Assembly (NCBI GenBank): GCA_018669005.1
Contig: JABJAL010000092.1
Location: 1-35,525 of the forward strand
Length of the DNA stretch: 35,525 nt
From: Nitrospinaceae bacterium
GTDB lineage: Bacteria; UBA8248
Direction of reading: 5' to 3'
Positions within the stretch are counted from its first letter, which is position 1; each line of letters opens with the position of its first letter. The notes below the pieces were generated by a model. That model worked only from the letters and a program-made list of their open reading frames with translations, had not been told where the DNA came from and did no database searches. A program made the position numbers and the translations under genes. This document shows, piece after piece, positions 17,128 to 28,633 of this stretch.

Positions 17128-17468
17128 GCTCGTGGTTTGAAGTGACTGAAGAATAAAGGTTATGAAGACAACCCGCCTAGGCAGGAGTGTTGGAATATAT
17201 ACAGGCCCAGGAAAGGTGTTTTTCTTCTTGTGGTTTGATGTGTGTTTTTAAGTGCGCCGTCGTTTTGCAAGACGTGTTGCAATGATGATGAAAAGAATTT
17301 TTTGAATTTAAATTTTGCCGGAGGAGGCTCACCGGCCGAGAGGAGGTGTTTATACGAGATAGCGCAAAGATGGAGTGGAAAAGAAATTAAGTAACAAGAA
17401 ATAAAATGATGTTCAAACTAGCAATACGGAAATTCACTGAAATTTGATTCTCAAGGAGAGACAAAGCA
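17128..17468 (+). other. long 5' leader upstream of the porin gene, no confident gene
   Basis: The stretch is AT-rich at both ends and GC-rich around 17325-17350 (GCCGGAGGAGG ... CCGGCCGAGAGGAGG), where two ribosome-site-like purine runs precede no sizeable frame. A 29-codon frame from 17162 has only a weak ribosome site and is not called. The porin ribosome site CAAGGAGAG lies at the right end. A regulatory leader or a small RNA is possible. Confidence 0.4.
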
Positions 17469-18941
17469 ATGCGGAAATATTTCCTAGCTTTGATTGCTGT
17501 TGCGCTCGTGTTCGCCTTTAGTGCGGTGGACTATGCAAGCGCAGCTGACGTCAAGATGACTGGTGTTCTTCGTTGGCGTGGTAATTCTTATGACAACGCA
17601 GACCAGAATGATGCGGCCACCTCGCAGGACGGCGGCCAGAAGATTGACTCCCTGTGGCGCCCCCGCTGGACCGTAAACGCCCTCGGCGGCAAAGCAAAAG
17701 CCATTTTTGAGCTGGATGCGGTTGGTGACACCGGTGCTGGTAAAGCTACTGGCCGGTCCGATGCCCAGTGGAACAGATTCCTTTTCGACACGGCCATCCC
17801 GGGCACCACTTTCCGGATGCGCTTTGGTCGTTCAGACTGGATTAGCCCTGACAAAGAGATCTTTGGCTCAAACGGCGTGAACCGTCGTTTTGGTTGGGGT
17901 CTTTATGGCAAAATCAACAAGACGCTCAGCATGAGCGCCTGGAATGTTCAGACCGAAGATGGCACCACCAAAGCTGATGATGCCAACCAGTACTTCCTGC
18001 AGTTGGCTTGGAAAGCCGCTCCCGCGATCACGCTTACCCCGTGGATTGCCTGGGAGAAAAATAACGGCGAAACTGCCGGCGGTAGCGTAAGCAGCACTGG
18101 TGTTGTGGCCCAGAGCACGGTTACCTCTGCTTCGACCGAGCGTGACATCTGGATGTATGCTCTGAACGCAAAGGCCAAATTCGGCATCGCCAGCCTGAAC
18201 GCAACTTTCGTTCTTCAGGAAGGTAAACTTGACTTTGGTCGGGCCGTTAACTCCGGTAACGCGAATAACACCACGGACGTTAATGCTACCGCGACAGCCG
18301 CGCGTCAGGACACCGACATTGATGGCTACGCTGTACTGATTCGTCTTTGGTTGAACTTTGGTAAGGCGAAGCTTGGTTTTTACGGTACCTTCATGCCGGG
18401 TGATGATGACGCGACAGATACTGCTGACGACCTTGGCACGCAGAAAGACAACAAGCTGACTCGTTTTGTGCCTGGCGGCGGCGGTGGCGACAACGGCAAC
18501 TGCTCCGTCAATGGTCCTCAGATTTATACCCGTCGTCGTTATCTGACGATGACCACCGGCTTCCGTCGTGAGAATCGTTGCGGTAGTGGTGATGGTGCAG
18601 CCAAAGGTAACGGCTCGGCGATCCTCGAGATCCTCGGACAGTACAAGCTCACCAAAGCTCTGACCCTCGATGGTAACGTGTCTTTCATCCGTACGGCCGC
18701 CAAGCGCGCCGATCAGGACACGACCGGTGATGGCATTGCTGATGGTACGGTCTACAACAGCTCCAAGGACATCGGAACTGAGGTCGACATTTCTGCCAAG
18801 TACACCATCTACAAGGGCCTCTGGGCTCGTTTGACCTATGCACATCTTTTTGCCGGCGACTATGGTAAAGAGAATGTTGCAACGGCGCTTAATAATGATG
18901 ACACCTGGGCGCTGTACTGGGAGTTCCGCTACACGTTCTAA
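17469..18941 (+). CDS. porin-like outer-membrane beta-barrel protein
   Basis: The 490-residue protein has a classic signal peptide (MRKYFLALIAVALVFAFSAV, then ASA with cleavage near residue 26). The mature part has no long hydrophobic helix but many alternating strands (VKMTGVLRWRGNSYD, KAIFELDAVGD, FRMRFGRSDW, QYFLQLAWKAA) and ends in WEFRYTF, the terminal aromatic residue that targets barrels to BAM. Two cysteines around residues 345-372 flank a glycine-rich stretch and could form a loop disulfide. Codon choice differs from neighbours, with many GGT and CGT codons, as in highly expressed genes. A long leader and a strong terminator make it a single-gene unit. Substrate is unknown. Confidence 0.88.
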   Translation: MRKYFLALIAVALVFAFSAVDYASAADVKMTGVLRWRGNSYDNADQNDAATSQDGGQKIDSLWRPRWTVNALGGKAKAIFELDAVGDTGAGKATGRSDAQWNRFLFDTAIPGTTFRMRFGRSDWISPDKEIFGSNGVNRRFGWGLYGKINKTLSMSAWNVQTEDGTTKADDANQYFLQLAWKAAPAITLTPWIAWEKNNGETAGGSVSSTGVVAQSTVTSASTERDIWMYALNAKAKFGIASLNATFVLQEGKLDFGRAVNSGNANNTTDVNATATAARQDTDIDGYAVLIRLWLNFGKAKLGFYGTFMPGDDDATDTADDLGTQKDNKLTRFVPGGGGGDNGNCSVNGPQIYTRRRYLTMTTGFRRENRCGSGDGAAKGNGSAILEILGQYKLTKALTLDGNVSFIRTAAKRADQDTTGDGIADGTVYNSSKDIGTEVDISAKYTIYKGLWARLTYAHLFAGDYGKENVATALNNDDTWALYWEFRYTF

Positions 18942-18997
18942 AGGTTTTATGGCCAAGGAGTTAACGCTCCAGACCGTAACCTGAAGATGGCAACATC

Positions 18998-19033
18998 CCC
19001 CGGGAGGGCTTCGGCTCTCCCGGGGTTTTTTTT
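18998..19033 (+). terminator. Rho-independent terminator of the porin gene
   Basis: CCCCGGGAG pairs with CTCCCGGGG, and the stem continues with three more pairs (one G-T) to a cTTCGg tetraloop, giving 12 pairs. Eight T follow directly. It starts 57 bases after the porin stop. Confidence 0.96.
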
Positions 19034-19349
19034 GTTCATGAAGAACAATTTTCTAAGGGTTGGGATGTGGATCGCGGTTGACCCCATGGGAGTGAATGGA
19101 TAGGCTTTCGAGGCATTTGGGGGCATATTCGCTGGGAGGGGGACGGAGGCGAATGCCCTTTGTTATTGTCCGGTCTGGAGCGAGCACAACCCTGTTTTCC
19201 CACAATTTAAGAGGGAGCAGGATTTTCCCAACCCTGAGAATAATTCCTGCCTGGCGGTATCCGGCAAGGTGAATTCCGTCTGTTTTTTTCGATGTTTCGC
19301 GCCCATGCTGGTGCGATAAGCTGAATCGCGAATAGCGAGTGAGGAGAAT
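19034..19349. other. intergenic region upstream of the aminotransferase-serA run
   Basis: No gene is supported in this 316-bp stretch. It contains one imperfect inverted repeat at 19121-19158, GGGCA-TTCGC (with a two-base bulge) against GCGAATGCCC, followed by TTTGTTATT. It could be a weak second terminator or part of a leader. The aminotransferase ribosome site (GTGAGGAGAAT) is at its right end. No tRNA-like T-loop was found. Confidence 0.4.
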
Positions 19350-20489
19350 ATGCGCAAGTATCATCTTCTAGCCCCAGGTCCCACACCCGTTCCACCCGAA
19401 GTTCTTGAGGCGATGGCGCGGCCCCTAATGCACCATCGTACGAAAGACTTTGAAGCACTCTTTGAGGAAGTCCGAGCCGGACTATCCTGGCTCTATCAGG
19501 ACGAGGGTGATGTCATCACGCTGGCGGCCTCGGGCTCGGGCGGGATGGAGGCCACGGTGGCGAACCTGCTATCTCCGGGCGATAAAGCGCTTATCGTCGA
19601 GGGAGGAAAATTCGGAGAAAGGTGGGTGGAGATCTGTGCCGCCTATGGCATCGAGACGGATGTCCTCTCCGTTGAATGGGGTCGTTCGGTTAATGTTGAT
19701 GAGATCGAGGCGCGTCTTAAGGCGGGTGGTCATCAAGCCCTTTTCGTCCAGGCAAGCGAAACTTCAACCGGTTCCAAACACGATGTACAAAAAATTGCCG
19801 AAACGGTTCGCCGCGTTTCCCCTGACACGCTCATCGGCGTTGATGCCATTACGGCGCTTGGTGTCTACGATATTCAGCCTGCCGGGTGGGATATTGATGC
19901 CGTTATCACGGGAAGCCAGAAGGCGCTCATGCTTCCCCCGGGGTTGGCCTTTGTCTGGCTGAGCGAGCGTGCATGGGCCGCCGCCGAGGTGTCGAAAAGT
20001 CCGAGATATTATTTTGACCTTCGTATCGAGCGCAAAAGTCAGGCGAAGAACACGACAGCCTGGACACCAGCCATCTCACTAGTCGCGGGCCTCAAGGTGG
20101 CATTTGATATGATGCAAAAAGAGGGGCTTGAAAATATTTTCGGCCGCCATGCACGGTTGGCTGAGGGTACGCGCGCCGCGTTTTTGGCGCTGGGCCTAGA
20201 GATATTTCCCAAGGACCTGCTGAGTGAGTCGGTCTCGGCCGTCAGCGTTCCAGAGGGAATTGACGGAAAAGCGGTTCCCAACCTGATGCAAGGCGAGCAG
20301 GGCATCACCATAGCAGGCGGGCAGGGTCACTTGAGCGGGAAAATTTTCCGAATTGGTCATATGGGATACGTGGACGAATCGGATGTGTTAACAGCGATTG
20401 GTGGATTGGAAATGGTGCTGGCCGGCCTGGGCCATCGATTAACGAAGGGCGCAGGTCTGGCCGCCGCGCAAGAGGTGTTTAGTAAATGA
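19350..20489 (+). CDS. class V aminotransferase (serine/alanine-glyoxylate type)
   Basis: The 379-residue PLP enzyme fits the alanine-glyoxylate/serine-pyruvate aminotransferase family: GPTPVPPEVLEAM and MHHRTKDFEALF at the N-terminus, ASGSGGMEATVANL for the cofactor phosphate, TSTGSKHDV, the cofactor Asp165 in GVDAITALG, the Schiff-base Lys191 in ITGSQKALMLPPGLAF, and a late GHMGYVDESDVLTAI segment. Because its stop overlaps the serA start (ATGA), it most likely provides the phosphoserine or serine transamination step next to phosphoglycerate dehydrogenase; this family replaces SerC in several lineages. The ATG follows TGAGGAGAAT. Substrate is inferred from context. Confidence 0.92.
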   Translation: MRKYHLLAPGPTPVPPEVLEAMARPLMHHRTKDFEALFEEVRAGLSWLYQDEGDVITLAASGSGGMEATVANLLSPGDKALIVEGGKFGERWVEICAAYGIETDVLSVEWGRSVNVDEIEARLKAGGHQALFVQASETSTGSKHDVQKIAETVRRVSPDTLIGVDAITALGVYDIQPAGWDIDAVITGSQKALMLPPGLAFVWLSERAWAAAEVSKSPRYYFDLRIERKSQAKNTTAWTPAISLVAGLKVAFDMMQKEGLENIFGRHARLAEGTRAAFLALGLEIFPKDLLSESVSAVSVPEGIDGKAVPNLMQGEQGITIAGGQGHLSGKIFRIGHMGYVDESDVLTAIGGLEMVLAGLGHRLTKGAGLAAAQEVFSK

Positions 20490-22081
20490 GCGAAAATGTT
20501 CGGGTGTTGATTTCAGAGCCCCTCTCGCCCAGGGCCGAGGAAATTCTTGCTAGGGCGGAAGGTTTTGAGGTGATAAACAAGCCGGGGCTCCCTCGGGAAG
20601 AGTTACTTGAACTCGTGACCGAGTGCGATGCGCTCTTAGTGCGTAGCGCCACGAAAGTTGACGAGGAAGTACTTGGCGCAGGTGGGCGGCTCAAAGTGGT
20701 TGCCCGGGCAGGCATCGGTGTCGATAATGTTGATCTGGCCACTGCCAGCCTCAAGGGCATTCTCGTCATCAATGCCCCCGACGGCAATATCATCACCACT
20801 GCCGAGCACACCATTGCCATGATGTTCTCTCTGGCCCGAAAGATTCCCTCGGCGGTTCACTCCGTGAGAGGTGGTCTTTGGGAGAGAAGTAAATTTGTTG
20901 GCAGCGAGCTTTACTCGAAAGTGCTTGGCGTGGTCGGGCTCGGACGTGTTGGCTCCACCGTGGCCCGTCTGGCTACAGGCCTCGAAATGAACGTTATTGC
21001 CTATGACCCTTTTATATCAGGTGAGGCGGCCGAGAAGAGGGGTGTTAAACCGGTTTCGCTGGATGAGCTTCTGGAGCAATCGGACTATGTCACCCTCCAT
21101 GTGCCCAAGACACCGGAGACGGCGGGGCTCATTGGGGCAGCGGAGATTGCCAAAATGAGACGAGGTGGGCGCATCATCAATTGCGCAAGGGGCGGGCTTC
21201 TCGATGAGGCCGCAGCAGCCGAGGCACTCGATAGCGGGCAACTGGCTGGCGTGGCGCTCGACGTATACGAGGTTGAACCACCGGGCGAGGAGAGTTTGCT
21301 GGTCGGACGAGACAATGTCGTGTGTACGCCGCATCTTGGCGCCTCAACTGAGGAGGCGCAGGAAAATGTTGCTATTAGTGTAGCCGAGGGCGTGGTGGCA
21401 TACCTGGCAACGGGCACCGTCAAGAATGCGGTGAATTTACCCTCATTGAGCACGGAGGATCTTGAAAGGGTCAGCCCGTATATGGACCTGACCGAGCGAC
21501 TGGGAAGATTCTTGGGTCAACTCGCCGAGGGTGGCCCTAAGTCCCTTGAAGTAACCTACTGTGGTCCACTGGATAGCCCGATGGAACTTCTCTCTGCGTC
21601 TGCCCTCAAGGGGTTGTTGAGCGAATTTATTAGTGGTGCCCATATTAACCTTGTGAACGGGCCAGTGTTGGCCAAGGAAAGAGGCATTGAGATAATTGCG
21701 ACGACCCGCTCCGAGATGCCGGTTTATACGAATTTGATTGAACTCAAACTCATCACGGATGCAGGGGAGCGCTCAGTGGCGGGAGCATTTGTTCATGAAG
21801 GCGAGCCGCGTATCGTGCGCATCGATCAGTTTAGTGTGGATACGGTTCCCGAGGGCTATATGCTTGTTTTCACGAACGACGACCAGCCGGGTATGATCGG
21901 TGCGATTGGCACATTGTTGGGAGAGCACAAGATCAACATTGCCGGAATGCAGCTTGGCCGCACCCGGAAAAATGACAAAGCCGTGGCGATTCTCGCCGTG
22001 GACAACCTCATTCCCGACGAAGTGATGGAAAAGGTACGGGCGCTTCCGAGCATCAATACGGCGAATCTCGTCTGCTTGTAG
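20486..22081 (+). CDS. serA: D-3-phosphoglycerate dehydrogenase
   Basis: SerA oxidises 3-phosphoglycerate with NAD, the first step of serine synthesis. The 531-residue length is that of the long form. The substrate domain has ARAGIGVDNVD; the nucleotide domain has GVVGLGRVGSTVARLA; the catalytic region has NCARGGLLDEAA and the His in TPHLGASTEEAQ. After about residue 315 comes the allosteric intervening domain, and residues about 455-531 are an ACT domain (GYMLVFTNDDQPGMIGAIG), which senses serine in related enzymes. It is coupled to the upstream aminotransferase gene and followed after 27 bp by hisZ. Confidence 0.97.
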   Translation: MSENVRVLISEPLSPRAEEILARAEGFEVINKPGLPREELLELVTECDALLVRSATKVDEEVLGAGGRLKVVARAGIGVDNVDLATASLKGILVINAPDGNIITTAEHTIAMMFSLARKIPSAVHSVRGGLWERSKFVGSELYSKVLGVVGLGRVGSTVARLATGLEMNVIAYDPFISGEAAEKRGVKPVSLDELLEQSDYVTLHVPKTPETAGLIGAAEIAKMRRGGRIINCARGGLLDEAAAAEALDSGQLAGVALDVYEVEPPGEESLLVGRDNVVCTPHLGASTEEAQENVAISVAEGVVAYLATGTVKNAVNLPSLSTEDLERVSPYMDLTERLGRFLGQLAEGGPKSLEVTYCGPLDSPMELLSASALKGLLSEFISGAHINLVNGPVLAKERGIEIIATTRSEMPVYTNLIELKLITDAGERSVAGAFVHEGEPRIVRIDQFSVDTVPEGYMLVFTNDDQPGMIGAIGTLLGEHKINIAGMQLGRTRKNDKAVAILAVDNLIPDEVMEKVRALPSINTANLVCL

Positions 22082-22108
22082 GGGCTGACCAGGAAAGGCA
22101 GCAGTTCG

Positions 22109-25202
<3,094 letters not shown>

Positions 25203-25234
25203 CTACACGCCTTGCCTCTGCAATGAGGTGGTTT

Positions 25235-26131
25235 ATGCCAGGCGATAGTGTATCTTTTGGATTGGCGTTCATGGCGGGGATGTTGAGTTTCGTCTCTCCT
25301 TGTGTTTTACCACTCTTTCCAAGCTATATTTCCTACCTCACGGGACTCTCCTACGAAGAGATTAAAGACGGCGGGGAGACGCGTGGCGTCCGGCAATTGA
25401 TTCTCATCAATTCACTTTTCTTTATTCTCGGCTTCTCTGCCGTATTCGTCGCCCTGGGTGCGAGCATTTCCTATTTGGGGAATTTGCTGTTCTCCTACCA
25501 GGATGGCATCCGGATCGGCGGCGGGATTTTCATCACCATGTTCGGCCTCTATATCGGAGACCGCGCCCTGGATTTTAGACTTCAGTTGGCGTTGAAAAAA
25601 TTACCCCCCGCCCTTGCAGCGGCAGTGGCGGTTGTGCTGCTCCTGGCAGGCTTGTTAGGAATCCTCAAAGAGTCGCCAACGCTTGGTGGCGTGTTGATGG
25701 CCCTTGGCCTTTATGCGGCGGCGGCGGTGTTCTTTCCGGCGCTATCGCAAGAAAAGCGAATTACCCTCAACAGCAAGCCTGCAGGATGGGCGGGTAGTTT
25801 CGTGGTCGGTGTAACCTTCGCGGCGGGCTGGACACCTTGTGTGGGGCCGATCCTGGGGAGCATTCTTCTGTACGCCGGAACCAAAGAGACAACGGGCCAG
25901 GGCATTACTCTTCTGGCGGCCTATTCGGCTGGCCTGGGCGTGCCATTTCTTCTCAGTGGCCTTGGGGTGAGCTATTTCTTCAACTTCTACCAGTCTTTCA
26001 AAAAGTATTTCCGGGCCGTGGAACTTGGGAGTAGCGTCATGCTCTTGGCGGTAGGAATTCTAATTATATCGAACTACCTGAGTGTTCTTTCCGCATATCT
26101 GATTTTCTGGACTGGCTATACCGGAGTCTAG
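25235..26131 (+). CDS. ccdA: CcdA/DsbD-family thiol:disulfide transporter
   Basis: CcdA passes electrons from cytoplasmic thioredoxin across the membrane for cytochrome c maturation and other periplasmic thiols. The 298-residue protein has about seven membrane helices and the two diagnostic cysteine motifs: FVSPCVLPLFPSYISYLTG (Cys23) and GWTPCVGPILGSIL (Cys202), each followed by Pro-containing turns. I start it at the ATG at 25235 behind GAGGTGG rather than an ATG 12 bases earlier, which lacks a ribosome site. It is longer than Bacillus CcdA because of an extra hydrophobic segment near residues 115-165. It follows the cupredoxin-like gene after 32 bp. No cytochrome c gene is in the window. 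Confidence 0.93.
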   Translation: MPGDSVSFGLAFMAGMLSFVSPCVLPLFPSYISYLTGLSYEEIKDGGETRGVRQLILINSLFFILGFSAVFVALGASISYLGNLLFSYQDGIRIGGGIFITMFGLYIGDRALDFRLQLALKKLPPALAAAVAVVLLLAGLLGILKESPTLGGVLMALGLYAAAAVFFPALSQEKRITLNSKPAGWAGSFVVGVTFAAGWTPCVGPILGSILLYAGTKETTGQGITLLAAYSAGLGVPFLLSGLGVSYFFNFYQSFKKYFRAVELGSSVMLLAVGILIISNYLSVLSAYLIFWTGYTGV

Positions 26132-26138
26132 GCAGCGA

Positions 26139-26420
26139 TTATCTCACATCGAACGAGGAAAACTCGCCCGAGGCCACACTTCGTTGCGCTTTAATTTCAG
26201 AGACGCAGGCCATGGGTGGCCCATTTCCGCACCATCTTTCCAAATTCTCTAGTGCTGGCGAGGGACCTTCCGCTACCAATTCAACAGCGCCGTCCGGGCG
26301 GTTCGAAACCCACCCCACTAAATTGAGACTCTCGGCATGCGTCTGTGTGCTGGCACGATAGAAGACCCCCTGCACACGTCCCCGAATGATGAGATGAAGG
26401 CGCTCCTTGTCCTCATGCAT
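26139..26420 (-). CDS. acyP: acylphosphatase
   Basis: The 93-residue protein has the complete acylphosphatase pattern: HLIIRGRVQGVFYRASTQ with the catalytic Arg in VQGVFYR, and GWVSNRPDGAVELVAEG with the catalytic Asn. It hydrolyses acyl phosphates such as acetyl phosphate or carbamoyl phosphate. An ATG six bases upstream is equally possible; neither has a clear ribosome site. A much longer open frame upstream overlaps pyrF on the same strand and is not part of it. It is the last gene of the tat-pyrF run, 23 bases after pyrF, and it ends against the end of convergent ccdA. Confidence 0.93.
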   Translation of the reverse strand: MHEDKERLHLIIRGRVQGVFYRASTQTHAESLNLVGWVSNRPDGAVELVAEGPSPALENLERWCGNGPPMACVSEIKAQRSVASGEFSSFDVR

Positions 26421-26443
26421 TGTCATTGGAGATATTGGCCGCG

Positions 26444-27184
26444 TTATCGCTCGTTCAGCCCTTGACCAATGGCCTGGGCAAATACATGAGCGGCTCCCTT
26501 CGGGTCCTCTGCGTCCCGGATGGGCCTGCCGATGACGAGGAGATCGGCGCCGTCGCGAACGGCAGTCTGGGGTGTTTCGGCTCGCGCATGATCGTCGTGG
26601 CCTCCTGAGGCAAGACGAACACCGGGCGTCACGATTAGGATGTCCCCTCCCAACTCCCGGCGAAGGGACGCAACCTCGCGCGGAGAGGCGACAAGGCCGT
26701 CGATCCCGGCTTCCCGGGCCAATCCTCCAGCCCGGAGCACTTGTTCCTCGACGGCGCGCTCCATCCCGATGGCCGAGAGTGCCGCTGCGTCCAGACTCGT
26801 CAATACCGTTACCGCGAGCACTACAGGCGGGCTCTGACACCTATCCCGTCCCCTTGCGCATGCTTCGAGCATCGCCGGGCCGCCCGAGGCGTGGACGGTC
26901 AAGAGCGAGACGCCTAAAGCCCCCGCAACCTCAACTGCCCTCTCGGCCGTGGCCGGAATATCGTGATATTTTAAATCCAGAAAAATTCCAGCCCCGCGCA
27001 CCAGAACGGCCTCGACTGCTCGCGGCCCCTCGCTCGTGAAAAGCTCCATCCCGATTTTGAACCAGCTGACGCTTCCATCAAGCGAATCGACAAGGCCCAG
27101 CGCCTCATCGAGAGTGGGCAAATCCAACGCACAGATAATGCGCTCCTCCGGGGCAAGTGTTCCGCGCGGGTTGGGGGCGCTCAA
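26444..27184 (-). CDS. pyrF: orotidine 5'-phosphate decarboxylase
   Basis: PyrF makes UMP from OMP. The 246-residue protein has IICALDLPTLDEAL, WFKIGMELFTSEGP, the active-site FLDLKYHDIPAT (DxKxxDIPxT), LTVHASGGPAML, VTVLTSLD, IVTPGVRL and LLVIGRPIRDAEDP for phosphate binding. The start is a TTG that overlaps the tatC stop (TTGA); the ribosome site is supplied by the GAGGAGGAGGAAG codons of the tatC acidic tail. That gives strong coupling to tatC. Confidence 0.97.
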   Translation of the reverse strand: MSAPNPRGTLAPEERIICALDLPTLDEALGLVDSLDGSVSWFKIGMELFTSEGPRAVEAVLVRGAGIFLDLKYHDIPATAERAVEVAGALGVSLLTVHASGGPAMLEACARGRDRCQSPPVVLAVTVLTSLDAAALSAIGMERAVEEQVLRAGGLAREAGIDGLVASPREVASLRRELGGDILIVTPGVRLASGGHDDHARAETPQTAVRDGADLLVIGRPIRDAEDPKGAAHVFAQAIGQGLNER

Positions 27185-27957
27185 TCTTCCTCCTCCTCTT
27201 CTTCATCCTCGTCATCATCATCCCAGTCGTACCCTTTTTCCGCCTTCTCCTTCTTGCGGCGGAAAATTACTTTTGAAGCAGCGATACTGATCTCGAATAA
27301 TATGATGAGCGGGAAGGCCATTAGTATCTGAGTGATGACATCAGGGGGCGTAAGGGCCGCCGAGAGTACGAACGAGCCGACATAGATGTAGCTGCGGTTC
27401 GAGGTCAGAGTGGTAGGCGTGACTATGCCAGCTTGAACCAGGATTATAATTACGAGGGGCACCTCGAACACAATGCCAAATACCAGTATAAGTTTGAAAA
27501 CAAAAGAGATATAGAATCCGATGGCAATCTGGGCCTGGATGGTCTCGGTGGCAAATCCCATGAGAAACGACAGGCCGTAGGGGAGGATTAAAAAATAGCA
27601 GAATAAAGCGCCAATCATGAATAGAAGCGATGAGCAGACAACGAAAACGATGGCATATTTTTTTTCACGGGAAATTAGCCCGGGCGCGCAGAATTTCCAT
27701 ATATGAAGAAGTGAGACTGGTAGCCCTATGAATATGGCGGCGTATATCGAGACTTTAAGGTGTGCGAAAAACGCTTCGGTCGGGGAGAGGAAAATAAGAT
27801 TTTGCCCGGCGATGGGTCGTTGAATCAAGGTGAGTAATTCGGCCGAGAAGAAATAAGCGACGAGGAATATCCCGAAGATGGTTCCCAGGATGATGAGAAT
27901 ACGATAGCGCAGCTCGGTCAGGTGCCCCGTTAGGGGCATGGAGACTTCATCGCTCAC
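27181..27957 (-). CDS. tatC: twin-arginine translocase subunit TatC
   Basis: TatC is the signal-peptide receptor of the Tat pathway, which moves folded proteins across the inner membrane. The 258-residue product has six membrane helices, the conserved cytoplasmic GHLTELRYRIL start with the signal-binding Glu, the ...LSPTEAFFAHLKVS loop and the FEVPLVIIILVQAGIVTP segment. Its C-terminus is a run of about 20 Asp/Glu residues, which is unusual. It starts in an ATGA overlap with the upstream tatB-like gene. Tat substrates in the window are not obvious: the dehalogenase-like protein lacks a twin-arginine signal. Confidence 0.96.
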   Translation of the reverse strand: MSDEVSMPLTGHLTELRYRILIILGTIFGIFLVAYFFSAELLTLIQRPIAGQNLIFLSPTEAFFAHLKVSIYAAIFIGLPVSLLHIWKFCAPGLISREKKYAIVFVVCSSLLFMIGALFCYFLILPYGLSFLMGFATETIQAQIAIGFYISFVFKLILVFGIVFEVPLVIIILVQAGIVTPTTLTSNRSYIYVGSFVLSAALTPPDVITQILMAFPLIILFEISIAASKVIFRRKKEKAEKGYDWDDDDEDEEEEEED

Positions 27958-28295
27958 GTCGACTTTGTCCTCTCGCCGGTTGGAGCGTCGCCTGGTCCCT
28001 CAGAGTCTTTTTGGGGTTCGGGAGAATCGGTTGTCTCAGGCCGGGGGCCCGGATCGATGCGGTTCGAGTCTTTTTCTTCTTCCTTTTTTGTAACTGATTT
28101 TTCGGTTTCGGTTGGTTCCAGGTCGTAGTCGGTCTCGAGATTGATCGTGTCCTGAAAATCGGAGGTCGCACGTTTAAAATCGCGCAGGGCCTTTCCTAGG
28201 GTTTTGGCGATTTCGGGCATGCGTTTTGGCCCGATCACGACAAGCGCGACGACGAAGATGATAAGGAGTTCTGGGATGCCTATGCTTCCAAACAA
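27954..28295 (-). CDS. TatB/TatA-type twin-arginine translocase subunit
   Basis: The 113-residue product begins MFGSIGIPELLIIFVVALVVIGPKRMPEIAKTL, in order: a short N-tail, one membrane helix, the GPKRMPE hinge and an amphipathic helix (LGKALRDFKRATSDFQ). The GPxxMPE hinge favours TatB over TatA (which usually has FGxxKLPE), but the families grade into each other. I start at a TTG preceded at nine bases by GAGG; a TTG 21 bases upstream would add seven residues with no family support. The C-terminal half is charged and Pro/Glu-rich. It overlaps tatC by four bases. Confidence 0.88.
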   Translation of the reverse strand: MFGSIGIPELLIIFVVALVVIGPKRMPEIAKTLGKALRDFKRATSDFQDTINLETDYDLEPTETEKSVTKKEEEKDSNRIDPGPRPETTDSPEPQKDSEGPGDAPTGERTKST

Positions 28296-28633
28296 TTTTT
28301 TATACCTCGGGGTCAAGAGGATATAACCTCCATGGGTTATACCAAATCACGGGAGAGGGGTGAATTGCGCCGAACTCCCACGAGGGGTTTTATGGCGGGG
28401 GAGAGCGATATTTCGGCTTGAAATACCCTTTATTAGTGGATTTTTGGGGCAACTGGTTATTTCTGTCGAGTAGGCTCTTGGAAACAATGTTTCAGGTGAA
28501 AATTGAAATTTTACGGCCCCTGCCGATTTTTGAGGATTATCACTGATCCTTTGAACGCTTGGATTGATTCTGCTAGGATGAATCTAGGTGGTACTGCCCT
28601 ATTTAACCTAGTCCGTCGGTTACGTTTCCTTTC
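28296..28633. promoter_or_regulatory. divergent promoter region between tatB-like and exonuclease genes
   Basis: For the right-hand gene, TTGAAC at 28551-28556 and TAGGAT at 28574-28579 are spaced by exactly 17 bases, a good sigma-70 promoter with a start near 28586. No clear promoter for the tat genes was identified. No gene is supported in the 338-bp stretch. Confidence 0.6.

Noticed and set aside
17162-17251. 29-codon frame in the porin leader
   Set aside because: Weak ribosome site and no visible domain; not enough to call a gene.
17868-18956. Long antisense frame of 362 codons across the porin gene
   Set aside because: It is the complement of a gene with clear signal peptide and barrel features, has no recognisable domain and no suitable ribosome site.
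18942-19349. Possible tRNA or small RNA gene between porin and aminotransferase
   Set aside because: No T-loop, anticodon arm or CCA pattern; only the terminator and one imperfect hairpin are seen.
26421-26840. Upstream extension of the acylphosphatase frame (about 140 extra codons)
   Set aside because: The extra part overlaps pyrF and shows no protein family; the acylphosphatase pattern begins at the ATG at 26420.
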